DNA of 64,000 nt from Ilyomonas sp965247435 (lineage in GTDB: Bacteria > Bacteroidota > Bacteroidia > Chitinophagales > Chitinophagaceae), in NCBI GenBank assembly GCA_965247435.1, contig OZ252019.1, positions 5,746,063 through 5,810,062 on the forward strand. The letters are read 5' to 3'. Position numbers and translations under genes: made by a program. The notes under the pieces are model-generated. The model saw nothing but the letters and a program-made list of their open reading frames with translations, was not told the origin of the DNA and did no database searches. Position 1 is the stretch's first letter, and each line of letters opens with the position of its first letter. Positions 43,796 to 53,563 of the stretch are shown piece after piece.

Positions 43796-44827
43796 TTAAT
43801 ACAGCGCAACTTTTAGTACTGTTCCATCGCCCATGCAGGTTATATACCAGGTGTTTGCATTGTACTGCTTAATGCCTACGGGCAAATTAAACCCGCCTTT
43901 AAACGGATGAATAAAGGCGCCGTTTGCCCACACAAGCGCTCCGCTATTCGCTGCAAAGCCTGTTTCTCCAAACGTAGCATACTGCAGGGCAAGCCGGCCT
44001 AAGTAATTACCCTGTGCAAGGTCAACAAGCGAAGTAAATCCATCCTGGTAAACAGACACAGCGCCGGATGTTGAAATTTTATAAATAAGCGCCTGCCCGC
44101 CGGGAAACGGAAAGCCGAGTAAAGTGGTCACAAGAAAATTTTGTCCGTCATAGATAATACCGGTTGGCACGCTTTCAATTTCCGGGCTGCCTATACCGGT
44201 CGTATTAGGTATTCCAGGCACCTCGGCCAGTACAGTATAGTTGCCCTTGCCTTTACGGTGTATGATGGCATTAGCGCCTGCATCGGCAATATACAAGTCA
44301 CCTTCAGGGCCTTTGGTAAGGTTGTAAGGGTGCGTGTCGTATGCGTTGTGTATAAACGGATACGACAATACAAAACTGCCTATATCCTCATAGGGAATGT
44401 TTACAGCGTCCAGTGCTGCATCGCCCGGTGTAAAATGAGATACATCGGCTGTATATAAATAGTTGCCGGCTAATACATACAGCATGCCTTTATCAAGCAG
44501 CAAATGCGCCGGGCCTTCTACTTCTCCGGATAACTTATTGTGGATAGAAGACAGGTTGACGATGGCATCAAACGTGCTGCCACCCGGCGTAATAACTACT
44601 ACTTTTCCATCATTGGCAGCAGTACCGGTTTCGGCAACCCAGATGTTACCGGCCTTATCGGTTTCCAGCCCCATCGGGCTCATCAAACCAGCGGCTGCAG
44701 TAGTAATGTGCAGTGTAGGAACGTGCGGATCTTGCTGGCAGCCGGCAAAAAGAAGCAGTACGGCCATACAGGCCGCAGCAAATGATAATGTTTTAAAGCT
44801 GGCAGCGTGTTGTAACAAAGCTTTCAT
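43796..44827 (-). CDS. ScyD/ScyE-like beta-propeller lipoprotein
   Basis: A 343-residue exported lipoprotein (lipobox FAGC near residue 29). The mature part has NHL-like propeller repeats: MSPMGLETDKAGNIWVAETG, GPAHLLLDKGMLYVLAG, PYNLTKGPEGDLYIADAGANAI and a final INLPVG...ITCMGDGTVLKV. It fits the ScyD/ScyE family, named from scytonemin synthesis in cyanobacteria but widespread without that pathway. The function here is unknown, presumably ligand binding or oxidation at the cell surface. It stands alone. Confidence 0.82.
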   Translation of the reverse strand: MKALLQHAASFKTLSFAAACMAVLLLFAGCQQDPHVPTLHITTAAAGLMSPMGLETDKAGNIWVAETGTAANDGKVVVITPGGSTFDAIVNLSSIHNKLSGEVEGPAHLLLDKGMLYVLAGNYLYTADVSHFTPGDAALDAVNIPYEDIGSFVLSYPFIHNAYDTHPYNLTKGPEGDLYIADAGANAIIHRKGKGNYTVLAEVPGIPNTTGIGSPEIESVPTGIIYDGQNFLVTTLLGFPFPGGQALIYKISTSGAVSVYQDGFTSLVDLAQGNYLGRLALQYATFGETGFAANSGALVWANGAFIHPFKGGFNLPVGIKQYNANTWYITCMGDGTVLKVALY

Positions 44828-45433
44828 GTGTTTTCAGGTTTTTAATGGTTATAAAAAAGGAAAAATATACGGAGGTACAGTCTTGCAGGTTGGCTGGCGG
44901 AAGCAAAAATTTAAAAGTGTTTCAGGTTAACTATATTTTTAAAATACTCGAATAAGAAGCAACAAGCGATTGCAAGATAAATATTTTTTAAAATCCTTTT
45001 CCGGTGCCCCAAAAAATTCTTGATTGCTGTTAGTATTATATACAGAAACAACAAAAAAGAATGCAGGCAAAAATTTTATATTACCAGTAAGGCAGCAAGG
45101 AATGGCAGAATTACGAGTCATATACCGGAGCTGTTCAGGATTTTATTCTGTGTTGATTTTGCATCATCGTTTCTACTTCAGGAAGAAAGTTCAGCCATGT
45201 TATTGCAAATATCAGCAGCGCTGCCTCTTTTCTAACGCGGGAGCGGTATGACGATTTTAAAAGGTAACTTTTTTATTTCATCCTTTATTTCTTTACTATT
45301 AAAAATCTAATTCTAAATGCCCTCTTAATACACGTTTTTTTAACCACCAGCGCTTTGCAAATAACGCCGGAAACCAATCTTATCCAACGCACTTAACTTT
45401 CCTTATTTTAGCCGCTACAATTTACAAGGCTAC
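44828..45433 (+). other. Intergenic region upstream of the E1 dehydrogenase gene
   Basis: About 600 bases. Short open frames in it have no features of real genes. The stretch nearest 45434 should contain the promoter of the E1 gene; no confident -33/-7 pair was found. Confidence 0.35.
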
Positions 45434-47452
45434 ATGCAGTTTAACAGGGAAAATTTTACTACCGAACAGCTTGCTGCGATTTATAAAAAGTTGCTGTTGC
45501 CAAGGTTAATAGAAGAAAAGATGCTCGTGCTGCTGCGGCAGGGCAAGATCAGTAAATGGTTTAGCGGCATTGGCCAGGAAGCCATTGCCGTAGGCTGTAC
45601 CTATGCGTTGCAGCCGGACGAATGGATTATGCCCCTGCACCGCAACCTCGGCGTTTTTACAACCCGCAATATGCCGCTGCGAAAGCTGTTTATGCAGTGG
45701 CAGGGCAACAAGGAAGGTTATAGCAAGGGGCGCGAGCGGAGCTTTCATTTTGGTATAAAAGACCACTATATCTGTGGTATGATATCGCATCTGGGCCCAC
45801 AACTGGCCATTGCAGATGGCGTAGCGCTCGCTTATAAATTAAGAAAGCAGAACAAAGTATCCCTTGCCTTCAGCGGTGATGGCGGCACCAGCGAAGGCGA
45901 CTTTCATGAAGCGGTAAATGTAGCCGCTGTATGGAACCTGCCGGCCATATTTTTAATTGAAAACAACGGCTATGGGTTGAGTACGCCGGTAAACGAGCAA
46001 TACAACTGCGAGCATCTTGTAGATAAAGCCAAAGGCTATGGTATCCAGGGCATACGTATAGATGGCAATAACATCCTCGAAGTGATTGAAGCGATTGGTA
46101 ATGTACGTAAATACTGCATTGCGCAGCAGAAGCCTTACCTGGTGGAGTGCAATACGTTTCGCATGCGTGGCCACGAAGAAGCGAGTGGTACCAGGTATAT
46201 ACCTCCGGCGCTGTTTGAAGAATGGGGCAGGAAAGACCCGCTAAAAAATTATGAAGATTTTTTGCTGCAGCAAGCCCTGTTGACGGATAAAGATGTGCTG
46301 ATGCTTCGTGCCGAAATAAAGCAGCATATAGAAGACGAATTGCAGCAGGCGCAGGAAGCTGCCGACCTGCAGCCAGACACCGGTGAGGAAATACGCGATG
46401 TATATGCGATGTACGCAGCCGGTTACCGCCGCCCTGCGGTTACCGTAATTGATAACGCTTCCCCGTTGGTTAAGAACGATCATCCATCAACCGAAAAGCG
46501 GTTTGTAGATGCCATCCGGGAAGGATTGCACCAAAGTATGCAGCAACACAACAATCTTATCCTGATGGGGCAGGATATTGCGGAATATGGAGGTGCTTTT
46601 AAAATTACCGAAGGCTTTGTGCAGGAATTTGGTAAGGCGCGCGTGCGCAATACACCACTGTGCGAGAGCGCGATAGTAGGAACAGCCCTCGGGCTCAGCC
46701 TTGAAGATTTTAAGAGCATGATGGAAATGCAGTTTGCCGATTTTGTAACGGCCGGCTTTAACCAGATTGTAAACAACCTCGCCAAGATACATTACCGCTG
46801 GGGACAACCTGCCGATGTGGTAATACGTATGCCTACCGGCGGCGGCATGGACGCAGGGCCCTTTCATAGCCAGAGCAATGAAGCCTGGTTTGTGCATACG
46901 CCCGGTTTAAAAGTGGTATATCCTTCCACGCCGATGGATGCCAAAGGTTTGCTGATTGCGGCCATCAACGATCCCAACCCGGTGATGTATTTTGAGCACA
47001 AAGGCTTGTACCGCAGCATCAGCGGCGAAGTGCCCACTGAATATTATGAGATAGAAATCGGCAAGGCCCGGCATGTACAGGAAGGGCAGGATATCAGTAT
47101 TATTACTTATGGGCTGGGCGTATATTGGGCACAGGAATATGCGCAGGGGCATAAGGATGTTTCTATTGATATACTTGACCTGAGAACGCTGCTGCCGTTG
47201 GATTATGAAGCTATAACCGCATCGGTGAAGCGCAGCGGGAAGGTAATAATGCTGCACGAAGACACACTTACAGGCGGTATTGGCGGCGAAGTGGCGGCCT
47301 GGATAGGCGAGCATTGCTTTCAACTGCTGGATGCGCCGGTGCTGCGGTGCGCCAGCCTCGATACGCCGGTGCCTTTTAACAGTAAGCTGGAAAAAAACTT
47401 CCTGGCAAAGTCGAGGCTGGATGCAATGGTAAAGCAGTTGATGGATTATTAG
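45434..47452 (+). CDS. Fused alpha/beta E1 component of a 2-oxoacid dehydrogenase complex
   Basis: A 672-residue fusion. The alpha half (about 1-320) holds the thiamine diphosphate motif GDGGTSEGDFHEAVN...ENNGY; its N-terminus KLLLPRLIEEKMLVLLRQG is typical of E1 alpha. The beta half (about 345-672) includes LMGQDIAEYGGAFKIT, PLCESAIVGTALGLS, PTGGGMDAGPFHSQS and EDTLTGGIGGEVAAWI. The alpha-beta fusion is typical of Bacteroidota branched-chain or pyruvate-type E1 proteins. It would decarboxylate a 2-oxoacid and pass the acyl group to an E2 lipoyl domain. No E2 or E3 gene is adjacent, so the exact substrate (branched-chain oxoacids most likely) is inferred. Confidence 0.92.
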   Translation: MQFNRENFTTEQLAAIYKKLLLPRLIEEKMLVLLRQGKISKWFSGIGQEAIAVGCTYALQPDEWIMPLHRNLGVFTTRNMPLRKLFMQWQGNKEGYSKGRERSFHFGIKDHYICGMISHLGPQLAIADGVALAYKLRKQNKVSLAFSGDGGTSEGDFHEAVNVAAVWNLPAIFLIENNGYGLSTPVNEQYNCEHLVDKAKGYGIQGIRIDGNNILEVIEAIGNVRKYCIAQQKPYLVECNTFRMRGHEEASGTRYIPPALFEEWGRKDPLKNYEDFLLQQALLTDKDVLMLRAEIKQHIEDELQQAQEAADLQPDTGEEIRDVYAMYAAGYRRPAVTVIDNASPLVKNDHPSTEKRFVDAIREGLHQSMQQHNNLILMGQDIAEYGGAFKITEGFVQEFGKARVRNTPLCESAIVGTALGLSLEDFKSMMEMQFADFVTAGFNQIVNNLAKIHYRWGQPADVVIRMPTGGGMDAGPFHSQSNEAWFVHTPGLKVVYPSTPMDAKGLLIAAINDPNPVMYFEHKGLYRSISGEVPTEYYEIEIGKARHVQEGQDISIITYGLGVYWAQEYAQGHKDVSIDILDLRTLLPLDYEAITASVKRSGKVIMLHEDTLTGGIGGEVAAWIGEHCFQLLDAPVLRCASLDTPVPFNSKLEKNFLAKSRLDAMVKQLMDY

Positions 47453-47491
47453 CAATCGTTAGATTTTAAAACACTGCAAACTAAAATTTTA

Positions 47492-48109
47492 ATGACTGAA
47501 ATGGGCGATAATAAGCAGAACAGGTTATTGGGTATTGTTTCGCTTATTTGTGCTGTTTATTTATTACTTACAGCTTTTTATTATCACATTGATAAGTATT
47601 TAACTGGTATTGTTTTCATCTTTCTGACACTTCTTATTCCAATAACTTTTATTGCAATCGTAGTGTATGCTGTAAAAGGGGTTGTTCAGATTTCTTCTAA
47701 CAGAAGCAGCCTAAATTTTAAATTTTGCCTGCCGGTAATTATCGCGTTGGTTACTTTAGTTTATACCATTTTTAGTCCCTGGCGGGTCAGCTCTGAAATA
47801 TTGGAGCGTAAAATAATATTAAGGGCTTGTTTTGAAGGAACACAAAACCAAGCCTCTATAAAGTTCAGGCAAGACAAAACCTTCGAGATTAACTGGACCG
47901 GTGTTTTTGGGTATGATGAGTGGTTTACCGGAATATACCACCAGGAAGGAGATACATTTTACCTGAAATACAAAACGGAAAAACCCTTTCGTTTCGGCGA
48001 TACAATTATCAATAACGGCAGGAGTTTAATTACAATAAACAAACTTAAAAAGGATAGTCACCAATATTTTGTTCCTTTTTCTCTTGGCAACTGCAAAGGA
48101 TTAAATTAG
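47492..48109 (+). CDS. Hypothetical membrane protein
   Basis: A 205-residue protein with three membrane segments in the first 100 residues (LLGIVSLICAVYLLLTAFYY, IVFIFLTLLIPITFIAIVVY, LPVIIALVTLVYTIF) and a C-terminal domain of about 100 residues outside the membrane, rich in aromatic residues (FRQDKTFEINWTGVFGYDEW...GDTFYLKY). No family recognised. It follows the E1 gene by 39 bases and may be cotranscribed. Confidence 0.65.
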   Translation: MTEMGDNKQNRLLGIVSLICAVYLLLTAFYYHIDKYLTGIVFIFLTLLIPITFIAIVVYAVKGVVQISSNRSSLNFKFCLPVIIALVTLVYTIFSPWRVSSEILERKIILRACFEGTQNQASIKFRQDKTFEINWTGVFGYDEWFTGIYHQEGDTFYLKYKTEKPFRFGDTIINNGRSLITINKLKKDSHQYFVPFSLGNCKGLN

Positions 48110-48263
48110 CAGAATGCAAACTTATCCGGGCAGGAGACGTTAGACTTATTCATCATTTAATCCTGCCAGATAACAAATGGCCGACCGGTAAACTTTTTAA
48201 ACCCGTGAACATTTAAACCTTTGAACCTGTCAACTTCGTGTACACCATATTTATCTTTGCTGC

Positions 48264-49391
48264 TTGCCGCAACATTTACATATCGTTTGCTTTACTGTTC
48301 CTTACCCGGTAGATTATGGCGCTATCTACGATTTGTTTTATAAATTACCCGCGCTGCAAAGGGCAGGAATTGCCATTCACCTGCATTGCTTTACCTACAA
48401 CCGCAGTCCGCAAAAAGAGTTAGAGAGATATTGTGTTTCAGTTGATTATTATCCGCGTAAAACGGGTATCAAAGGTGTCAGCCCGAGGCTTCCTTATATA
48501 GTATCCAGCCGGAAAAATAAAGCGTTACTGAATAATTTATTACAGGACGATTATCCTATTTTAATGGAAGGTATTCATTGCACGTATCCTTTGCTCGACA
48601 AGCGTTTCCGGCATCGCAAGCTGTTTGTACGGTTACATAATGTGGAGTACCGGTATTATTATCATTTATACAAAAGTGCTGCGGCAGGTTTCAAAAAAAT
48701 GTATTACCTCGCAGAAAGCATTTTGCTAAAAAAGCAGGAGCGCCGCGTTGCCCGTAAAGCCACTGCTGTATGGACAGTTTCCTCTAAAGACGCAACTGTT
48801 TATAAAGAAGAGTTCGGGTGTAAAAAAGTAAGTTACCTGCCGCTGTTTTTACCACCCTGGCAGGTAGCAGGCAAGTTGGGAAACGGCAGTTATTGCATTT
48901 ATCATGGCAATTTATCGGTAGCAGAAAATGAGCAGGCTGCTTTGTGGCTGATCAGGGAGGTGTTTGCCGGTTTGAATGTTCCATTAGTAATTGCGGGAAA
49001 AAATCCGTCAGCACAGTTATTAAAGGCTGCAGATGCAGGCGGCATCAGGGTTGCAGCCAATGTGCCTGTAATAGAAATGCAAATCTTGATTGCCGATGCA
49101 CAGGTACAGGTTTTGCCTTCTTTTAATGCAACCGGTATTAAGCTAAAACTGCTGAACGCTTTGTACAACGGGCGGCACTGCATTACCAATACGGCTGCCG
49201 TAGATGGTACGGGTTTAGCTGTATTATGCCATATTGGAGACACACCTGCAGCAATGCGGCAACTGATAAAATCGCTTTGGCAGCAGCCATTTGGCTCCGC
49301 AGATATTGATAAAAGAAAGGAAGTATTATACGGTCAGTTTGATAATGCGGCGGCTGCGCAATTTATTCTGAAAGCAATGCAGGAACCCTGA
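48264..49391 (+). CDS. Glycosyltransferase (GT4-like)
   Basis: A 375-residue enzyme. The beginning LHIVCFTVPYPVDYGAIYDLFYKLPAL is the usual start of a GT4-type glycosyltransferase group in Bacteroidota; a linker, then the C-terminal donor domain with YCIYHGNLSVAENEQAALWL, VIAGKNPS, VLPSFNATGIKLKLLNALYNGRH and the Glu/Asn-rich donor-binding segment follow. Start is TTG at 48264 (first residues PQHLHIVCF); no ATG is in frame upstream without a stop. The sugar donor is not known. It is probably part of surface polysaccharide synthesis, as are the GT2 and sugar aminotransferase genes further on. Confidence 0.85.
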   Translation: MPQHLHIVCFTVPYPVDYGAIYDLFYKLPALQRAGIAIHLHCFTYNRSPQKELERYCVSVDYYPRKTGIKGVSPRLPYIVSSRKNKALLNNLLQDDYPILMEGIHCTYPLLDKRFRHRKLFVRLHNVEYRYYYHLYKSAAAGFKKMYYLAESILLKKQERRVARKATAVWTVSSKDATVYKEEFGCKKVSYLPLFLPPWQVAGKLGNGSYCIYHGNLSVAENEQAALWLIREVFAGLNVPLVIAGKNPSAQLLKAADAGGIRVAANVPVIEMQILIADAQVQVLPSFNATGIKLKLLNALYNGRHCITNTAAVDGTGLAVLCHIGDTPAAMRQLIKSLWQQPFGSADIDKRKEVLYGQFDNAAAAQFILKAMQEP

Positions 49392-49397
49392 AACAAA

Positions 49398-49427
49398 GAA
49401 CCCCGCCTTCCGTAGAAAGCAGGATTC
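49398..49427 (-). terminator. Terminator of the PspC gene
   Basis: On the minus strand, GAATCCTGCTTT pairs with AAGGCGGGGTTC (three G-U pairs) around a 6-base loop and is followed by a T-rich run. On the plus strand the same stem has three mismatches, so it serves mainly the PspC gene. Confidence 0.6.
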
Positions 49428-49450
49428 CTTTTTGCCGACTATAACCAAGT

Positions 49451-51595
49451 TTACAGATAAAATCTTGGAAGAATAATATTGGACAAGGTAAAATGCGTTT
49501 CTGCTGATACCGATGCGGTTTTGGCAGGCATTACAGGCTTTGCAGGCGTAGTAGTTGCCGGTACCGAATCTGTATTTTTTCTCAATACACTGTCTAATTG
49601 CTGTAACTCTTTACGTTTTTGTTCTCTTTGCTGTTCCAATTGCTCCCGCTGCTGGTTAAAGTCATTTATATCAGGACTAATGTTGTCATCGTTATCGTTA
49701 TTATCGTTGTTATCTTTTTTGCCATCAGTGCGTTCCAGCCCGTCTTTGGTCATTATATACTCTACATCGTGCTCCCAGGGCATACCATAATCTGCGTCAT
49801 TGTTCCAGCGCCAGTCGTCGTCGTTATGCCAGCCAAAGTGCAGTCTGCCTTCCCAGCCACCAACATTGCTGTTTATTTTTATCCTTTTGCCAACCGGCAC
49901 TGCAATGCTGATAATTACAGACTGGTTTCTGAATTTTTCATTTTTGGTAATCCCAATGCCTCTTTTTACCCAAAGCATAGAATCCTGCTGGCTGATGTTG
50001 TAGTTAATGTGGCTGCTTAGTTCGCTTGCTTCGCGCCTGCTGGCCCCATTGCTCCTTTTTACCATAGATACTGCAAAACTGTCTGTATCGGCTTTTGTAA
50101 TGCGGACAAATACATTATTAATATACATGCTGTCTTCATCAATTCTTGCAAAAGGTTCCATCTGCAGCCACTGAAATTCATTATAAAATTTATCGTAGCG
50201 CGTAGCTTTTAGCTCAAGTCTGTTAGTGCCAGCATTGGAGAGGCCAATATTTTCGATACCCGGATTGTTTTGGTAGCTAAAATCGTTTACAAGGCATACA
50301 ATTAAACCAACAGCGCTTGCCAGGCCTAACAGCCATAGTGATAAAAAGCTAACACGTATAACCTGCGAATTGTTTCTGTATTTTGCGATGCGGCGGATAA
50401 CCGTAGTAATAATGGCGATAACCGGCACCCAGATAAACAATAAGGTGCCCCAGGCAAAAACGGTTTCCCAGCCATCATTAAGTATATACCCTTTTAGCGG
50501 TAATAAACCAATCATTGCCACGCCCGCCACAAACAGCGCGCTTACGACAGCAAATAATACAACCGCTATAATGAAGTAGATGAATATTTTAATGAGCAGT
50601 GCAAATGCATTGCCTATACCGCGGCTGCCGTACCTGGCCGTTTTAGAAAATTCGCTGCTGAAGCGCTTGCTTTTTTCGCCAAATTGCTTACTCCTTTCAC
50701 CAAGCTCCTCACCAAATTTGCTTACTCTTTCTCCAACGCCTTTCATTTCTTCGGTAATATTATTCTTGATAGAATTAAGATCCACCTTTTCACCCTTCAT
50801 TTCCAACCGGTCGGAAGTTGACTTGGCTTCGGGCAATACCAGCCATAGAATAATATAGATGATAGTGGCAGCCGGGCTGAATGAGACGGAAAAAAAGTTG
50901 GGATAGTGAAAAACTCCCCAGTTACTCCACCTAAAGATGAAGGAAATAAAAGGAATAAGAAAAATGATGCGTGGTATCCACACGTTTACGCCAAAATAGT
51001 AAGCCAGCCCACGGCATACACCGCCAACAATCTTATCTTCTGCATCGCGCAGGAGGCGTTTTTTGGCAGAGCCGATAACAGTAGAAGCGGTACTGGGCAC
51101 CGCAACCCACAATACTAAATAAACTATAAAGCCAAAGCCAAAACCAAGTGCAAAAATCACGAACAGGATGCGCACGATCAGCGGGTCTATACCAAAATAA
51201 TGCGCAATGCCGCTACAAACGCCGGCTATTACCTTGTCATTTTCCGAGCGGTACATCCTGTCTCCCTTAGTATAGGTATAGCTGCGGCCACTTTCTTCAT
51301 AAACGCGGCTTTTTACTTTTTCCTCTTCGCCGGCACCGTCAAAATCTTCCGGGCGGCCAATGCTGTTAATGATGGCTGCCACATCTGCATCGGTAATGCA
51401 GGTGCTGCCTTTTTTAAGCGTTTCGCCAAACAGTTCGGCGATGCGGCTTTCTATATCATTGATTATTTCGTCGCGGCCTTCTTCATTTATAAAATAGCGG
51501 CGCAGGCTGTCCACATACTGTTTAAGTATGTCGTAAGCCGTTTCCTCTATAGGTATCACTCTTCCCTGGAAGTTGATGTTGATTACCTTTTTCAT
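49451..51595 (-). CDS. PspC-domain membrane protein with two PspC repeats
   Basis: A 714-residue protein starting at ATG 51595 (MKKVININFQGRVIPIEETAY). The N-terminal 90 residues resemble the soluble region found in Bacteroidota PspC proteins, with RRYFINEEGRDEIINDIESR. Two PspC domains follow: RMYRSENDKVIAGVCSGIAHYFGIDPL (about 112-170) and RLLRDAEDKIVGGVCRGLAYYFGV (about 180-240), each with membrane helices, then more helices and a C-terminal periplasmic or cytoplasmic region rich in Asn/Asp and Gln/Glu repeats (about 630-680). It is likely an envelope-stress membrane protein. Its gene is preceded by a PadR regulator gene on the same strand, 20 bases upstream, forming a regulated pair. Confidence 0.87.
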   Translation of the reverse strand: MKKVININFQGRVIPIEETAYDILKQYVDSLRRYFINEEGRDEIINDIESRIAELFGETLKKGSTCITDADVAAIINSIGRPEDFDGAGEEEKVKSRVYEESGRSYTYTKGDRMYRSENDKVIAGVCSGIAHYFGIDPLIVRILFVIFALGFGFGFIVYLVLWVAVPSTASTVIGSAKKRLLRDAEDKIVGGVCRGLAYYFGVNVWIPRIIFLIPFISFIFRWSNWGVFHYPNFFSVSFSPAATIIYIILWLVLPEAKSTSDRLEMKGEKVDLNSIKNNITEEMKGVGERVSKFGEELGERSKQFGEKSKRFSSEFSKTARYGSRGIGNAFALLIKIFIYFIIAVVLFAVVSALFVAGVAMIGLLPLKGYILNDGWETVFAWGTLLFIWVPVIAIITTVIRRIAKYRNNSQVIRVSFLSLWLLGLASAVGLIVCLVNDFSYQNNPGIENIGLSNAGTNRLELKATRYDKFYNEFQWLQMEPFARIDEDSMYINNVFVRITKADTDSFAVSMVKRSNGASRREASELSSHINYNISQQDSMLWVKRGIGITKNEKFRNQSVIISIAVPVGKRIKINSNVGGWEGRLHFGWHNDDDWRWNNDADYGMPWEHDVEYIMTKDGLERTDGKKDNNDNNDNDDNISPDINDFNQQREQLEQQREQKRKELQQLDSVLRKNTDSVPATTTPAKPVMPAKTASVSAETHFTLSNIILPRFYL

Positions 51596-51615
51596 TTGTA
51601 AATTATATTTATTGG

Positions 51616-51966
51616 TTATAGTTGGTTGTGATTGTCTTCCGGTGTCTGGGTTAATGTATGCACGGCATCTGCTAATTCTTTCCAGGTGCGCTCCAGCTCG
51701 GCATAGAAGGATAGCCCCTGATCGGTCATGACAAAATATTTGCGTGGCGGCCCGCTCAGGCTTTCTACCCAGCGATAGGTGAGGTAACCGGCGTTTTTCA
51801 ACCGGGTAAGCAGCGGGTAAAGAGTGCCTTCCAGAATCTGGAGGTTGGCATTTTTCATTTTTTCTACGATATCGCTCGGATACACTTCTCCGTGCCGGAT
51901 GATAGATAAAATGCAAAACTCCAGCACGCCTTTGCGCATCTGACTTTGTGTGTTTTGTATATCCAT
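51616..51966 (-). CDS. PadR-family transcriptional regulator
   Basis: A 116-residue regulator starting at ATG 51966 (MDIQNTQSQMRKG). The PadR winged helix is clear: GVLEFCILSIIRHGEVYPSDIVEKMKNANLQILEGTLYPLLTRLKNAGYLTYRW, followed by a GPPRKYFVMTDQGLSFYAE wing and a C-terminal dimerisation helix. Such PadR regulators usually sit before a PspC-like membrane gene in Bacteroidota. A palindromic operator and promoter lie immediately upstream (51997-52036), so it likely represses its own operon including the PspC gene. Confidence 0.93.
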   Translation of the reverse strand: MDIQNTQSQMRKGVLEFCILSIIRHGEVYPSDIVEKMKNANLQILEGTLYPLLTRLKNAGYLTYRWVESLSGPPRKYFVMTDQGLSFYAELERTWKELADAVHTLTQTPEDNHNQL

Positions 51967-51996
51967 TGTTAAGGAGTTTTTTGATGAATGACAGCA

Positions 51997-52026
51997 CAAA
52001 GATATAAGATAATAAGTACTATGCAA
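51997..52026 (-). promoter_or_regulatory. Promoter of the PadR-PspC operon
   Basis: On the minus strand, TTG (52024-52026) N19 TATCTTTG (51997-52004), an excellent match to the Bacteroidota TTG-N19-TAnnTTTG promoter. The start would fall near 51990, leaving about 24 bases of leader. Confidence 0.72.
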
Positions 52027-52036
52027 CACATAGTAC
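52016..52036. promoter_or_regulatory. Palindromic PadR operator
   Basis: GTACTATG-CAACA-CATAGTAC, perfect 8-base arms separated by 5 bases. It covers the -33 element, so bound repressor would block RNA polymerase. The shape (ACTATGnnnnnCATAGT) fits PadR operators. Confidence 0.72.
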
Positions 52037-52477
52037 CAGTTTTTTTAAAGTAACTTGCTAAGGAAGGATATAGTTTTACTACAATTAACTGTAAATCAGA
52101 ATATTAGTTTAGTTTCTATTATTTGGATAAATGATGAATGGATTTGAGCGCTGATAAATGGCATTATCTTGCAAAGACGCTTGTTATTCTTTTGGAGAAA
52201 GTAATGATTTCCCACAAGCATTTTTGTATTTTCTGCCGGTTTCCGGTATTCTACACTTATTTTTGAATTATTTAGCCAAACGTATAAGTACCATCATAAT
52301 ATAATTTTTTCGAAAACAGCAGACATCCGGTTTTGAAAGAAAGCTTTAAAATACTTACTCGATTACAGATCGGTAAGTAAAGGAAGCTGTTTTCTAAATA
52401 CATAGATTACCCTTCTGTTAGCTCTATGGTATGTCTTTTTGATTTCCTATAGCTCACTGGTTAAATTATTTATTTTC
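52037..52477 (+). other. Intergenic region between PadR operator and GT2 gene
   Basis: About 440 AT-rich bases. No gene, RNA or repeat was identified beyond the operator at its left edge. Confidence 0.35.
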
Positions 52478-53404
52478 ATGATTACACCGCTGGTTTCTGT
52501 TTGCATCACTACGTATAATTATGCTCATTTTTTAGAGGAAACGATTCAAAGCGTGTTAAACCAGACATTTACGGATTTTGAATTAATTATTTCAGATAAC
52601 AACTCTACTGATAATACCGATGCGGTGGTTCAGCAATACTTACAGGACAAGCGGGTTTCGTATCATAAGAACGCCGTTAATCTCGGTATTTCCGGCAACT
52701 GGAACAAGTGCCTTGAGTATGCCAGGGGTAAGTATATTAAGTTTCTGTGCGCCGACGACCAGTTTAGCCCGCAACTACTGGAGAAATTTGTGAATACGAT
52801 AGAGCAATATCCGGATGTATCGCTTGTAACCTCTTACCGGCAGGCTTTTGAAGGTTCCACCGCTATCATTAAAGTTCCCTTATCGGGCTGGCACAGCGGG
52901 CAGGAAATAATTAATCATACACTTAATACGTATGGCTGGCTTGGCGAGCCAAGTGCAGTAATGATAAAAAAGGAGAATCTTTACGTCGGCCCTTTCCGCA
53001 CAGACGTTACCTGGCTGATAGATGCAGAAATGTGGCTCCGGCACCTTACGGCCGGCAACTGTTACATTATTCCCGAGCCTTTAGCCTGCATACGTATCCA
53101 TGGGTCTCAGGTTACCAATAAAGTAATGCACAATTTTATTAATTATTTTGAAGAATATTACCTCAGCAAAGCCATTAAAGAACACAACGGGTATGATATA
53201 GACACTTCCGGTATAGATATAGATGCGGTAATTAAAATGCGGGCAGCCAAATGTGCTAAAGTAATGTACAAGGTGCTGCCACAGCTATATAACAAGGAAA
53301 AACGGCAGATATTTATGCACGCCTTTTCGATAGCAAATAAAGAGCATGTACTTATAAAGCCTGCACTTGTAGTGATAGGTAAAATATTAAACAGAAAAAG
53401 GTAA
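52478..53404 (+). CDS. Family 2 glycosyltransferase
   Basis: A 308-residue enzyme starting at ATG 52478 (MITPLVSVCITTYNYAHF). GT-A motifs: VSVCITTYNY at the start, SDNNSTDNTDAV, the DxD-like region FLCADDQFSP (metal and nucleotide-sugar binding) and LIDAEMWLRHL near residue 185 in the acceptor part. A short basic helix ends the protein. Such enzymes add sugars to lipid-linked glycans; the specific linkage is unknown. It is followed by a strong bidirectional terminator, and the next two genes on the opposite strand also look like surface-sugar genes. Confidence 0.92.
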   Translation: MITPLVSVCITTYNYAHFLEETIQSVLNQTFTDFELIISDNNSTDNTDAVVQQYLQDKRVSYHKNAVNLGISGNWNKCLEYARGKYIKFLCADDQFSPQLLEKFVNTIEQYPDVSLVTSYRQAFEGSTAIIKVPLSGWHSGQEIINHTLNTYGWLGEPSAVMIKKENLYVGPFRTDVTWLIDAEMWLRHLTAGNCYIIPEPLACIRIHGSQVTNKVMHNFINYFEEYYLSKAIKEHNGYDIDTSGIDIDAVIKMRAAKCAKVMYKVLPQLYNKEKRQIFMHAFSIANKEHVLIKPALVVIGKILNRKR

Positions 53405-53468
53405 ACACGCTATCCGCAGCGGAAACGTCTTTATGGCAGCCCGATTATCGGGCACCTGATTGCTATAC

Positions 53469-53504
53469 AACAAAGGCTCAATATTTTAATATTGAGCCTT
53501 TGTT
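53469..53504. terminator. Bidirectional rho-independent terminator
   Basis: Perfect 17-base arms (53469-53485 and 53488-53504) with a two-base apex, between convergent genes; both edges are A/T-rich though without a long T run. Confidence 0.75.
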
Positions 53505-53563
53505 CGTTATAAGTCATTACAAACCTTTATATTTTTACAGACTGTTGAAACATCAAACTGCTG

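Noticed and set aside
45020..45251. Short open frames upstream of the E1 dehydrogenase gene
   Set aside because: Two frames overlap, no start context, no recognisable features.
48181..48240. Short near-repeats of AACxTTTAAACC type before the glycosyltransferase gene
   Set aside because: Too short and irregular to be called a repeat family.
49451..51997. N-terminal extension of the PspC protein up to 51997
   Set aside because: The first 134 residues overlap the PadR gene on the same strand and are of low-quality composition; the family start MKKVININFQG is at 51595.
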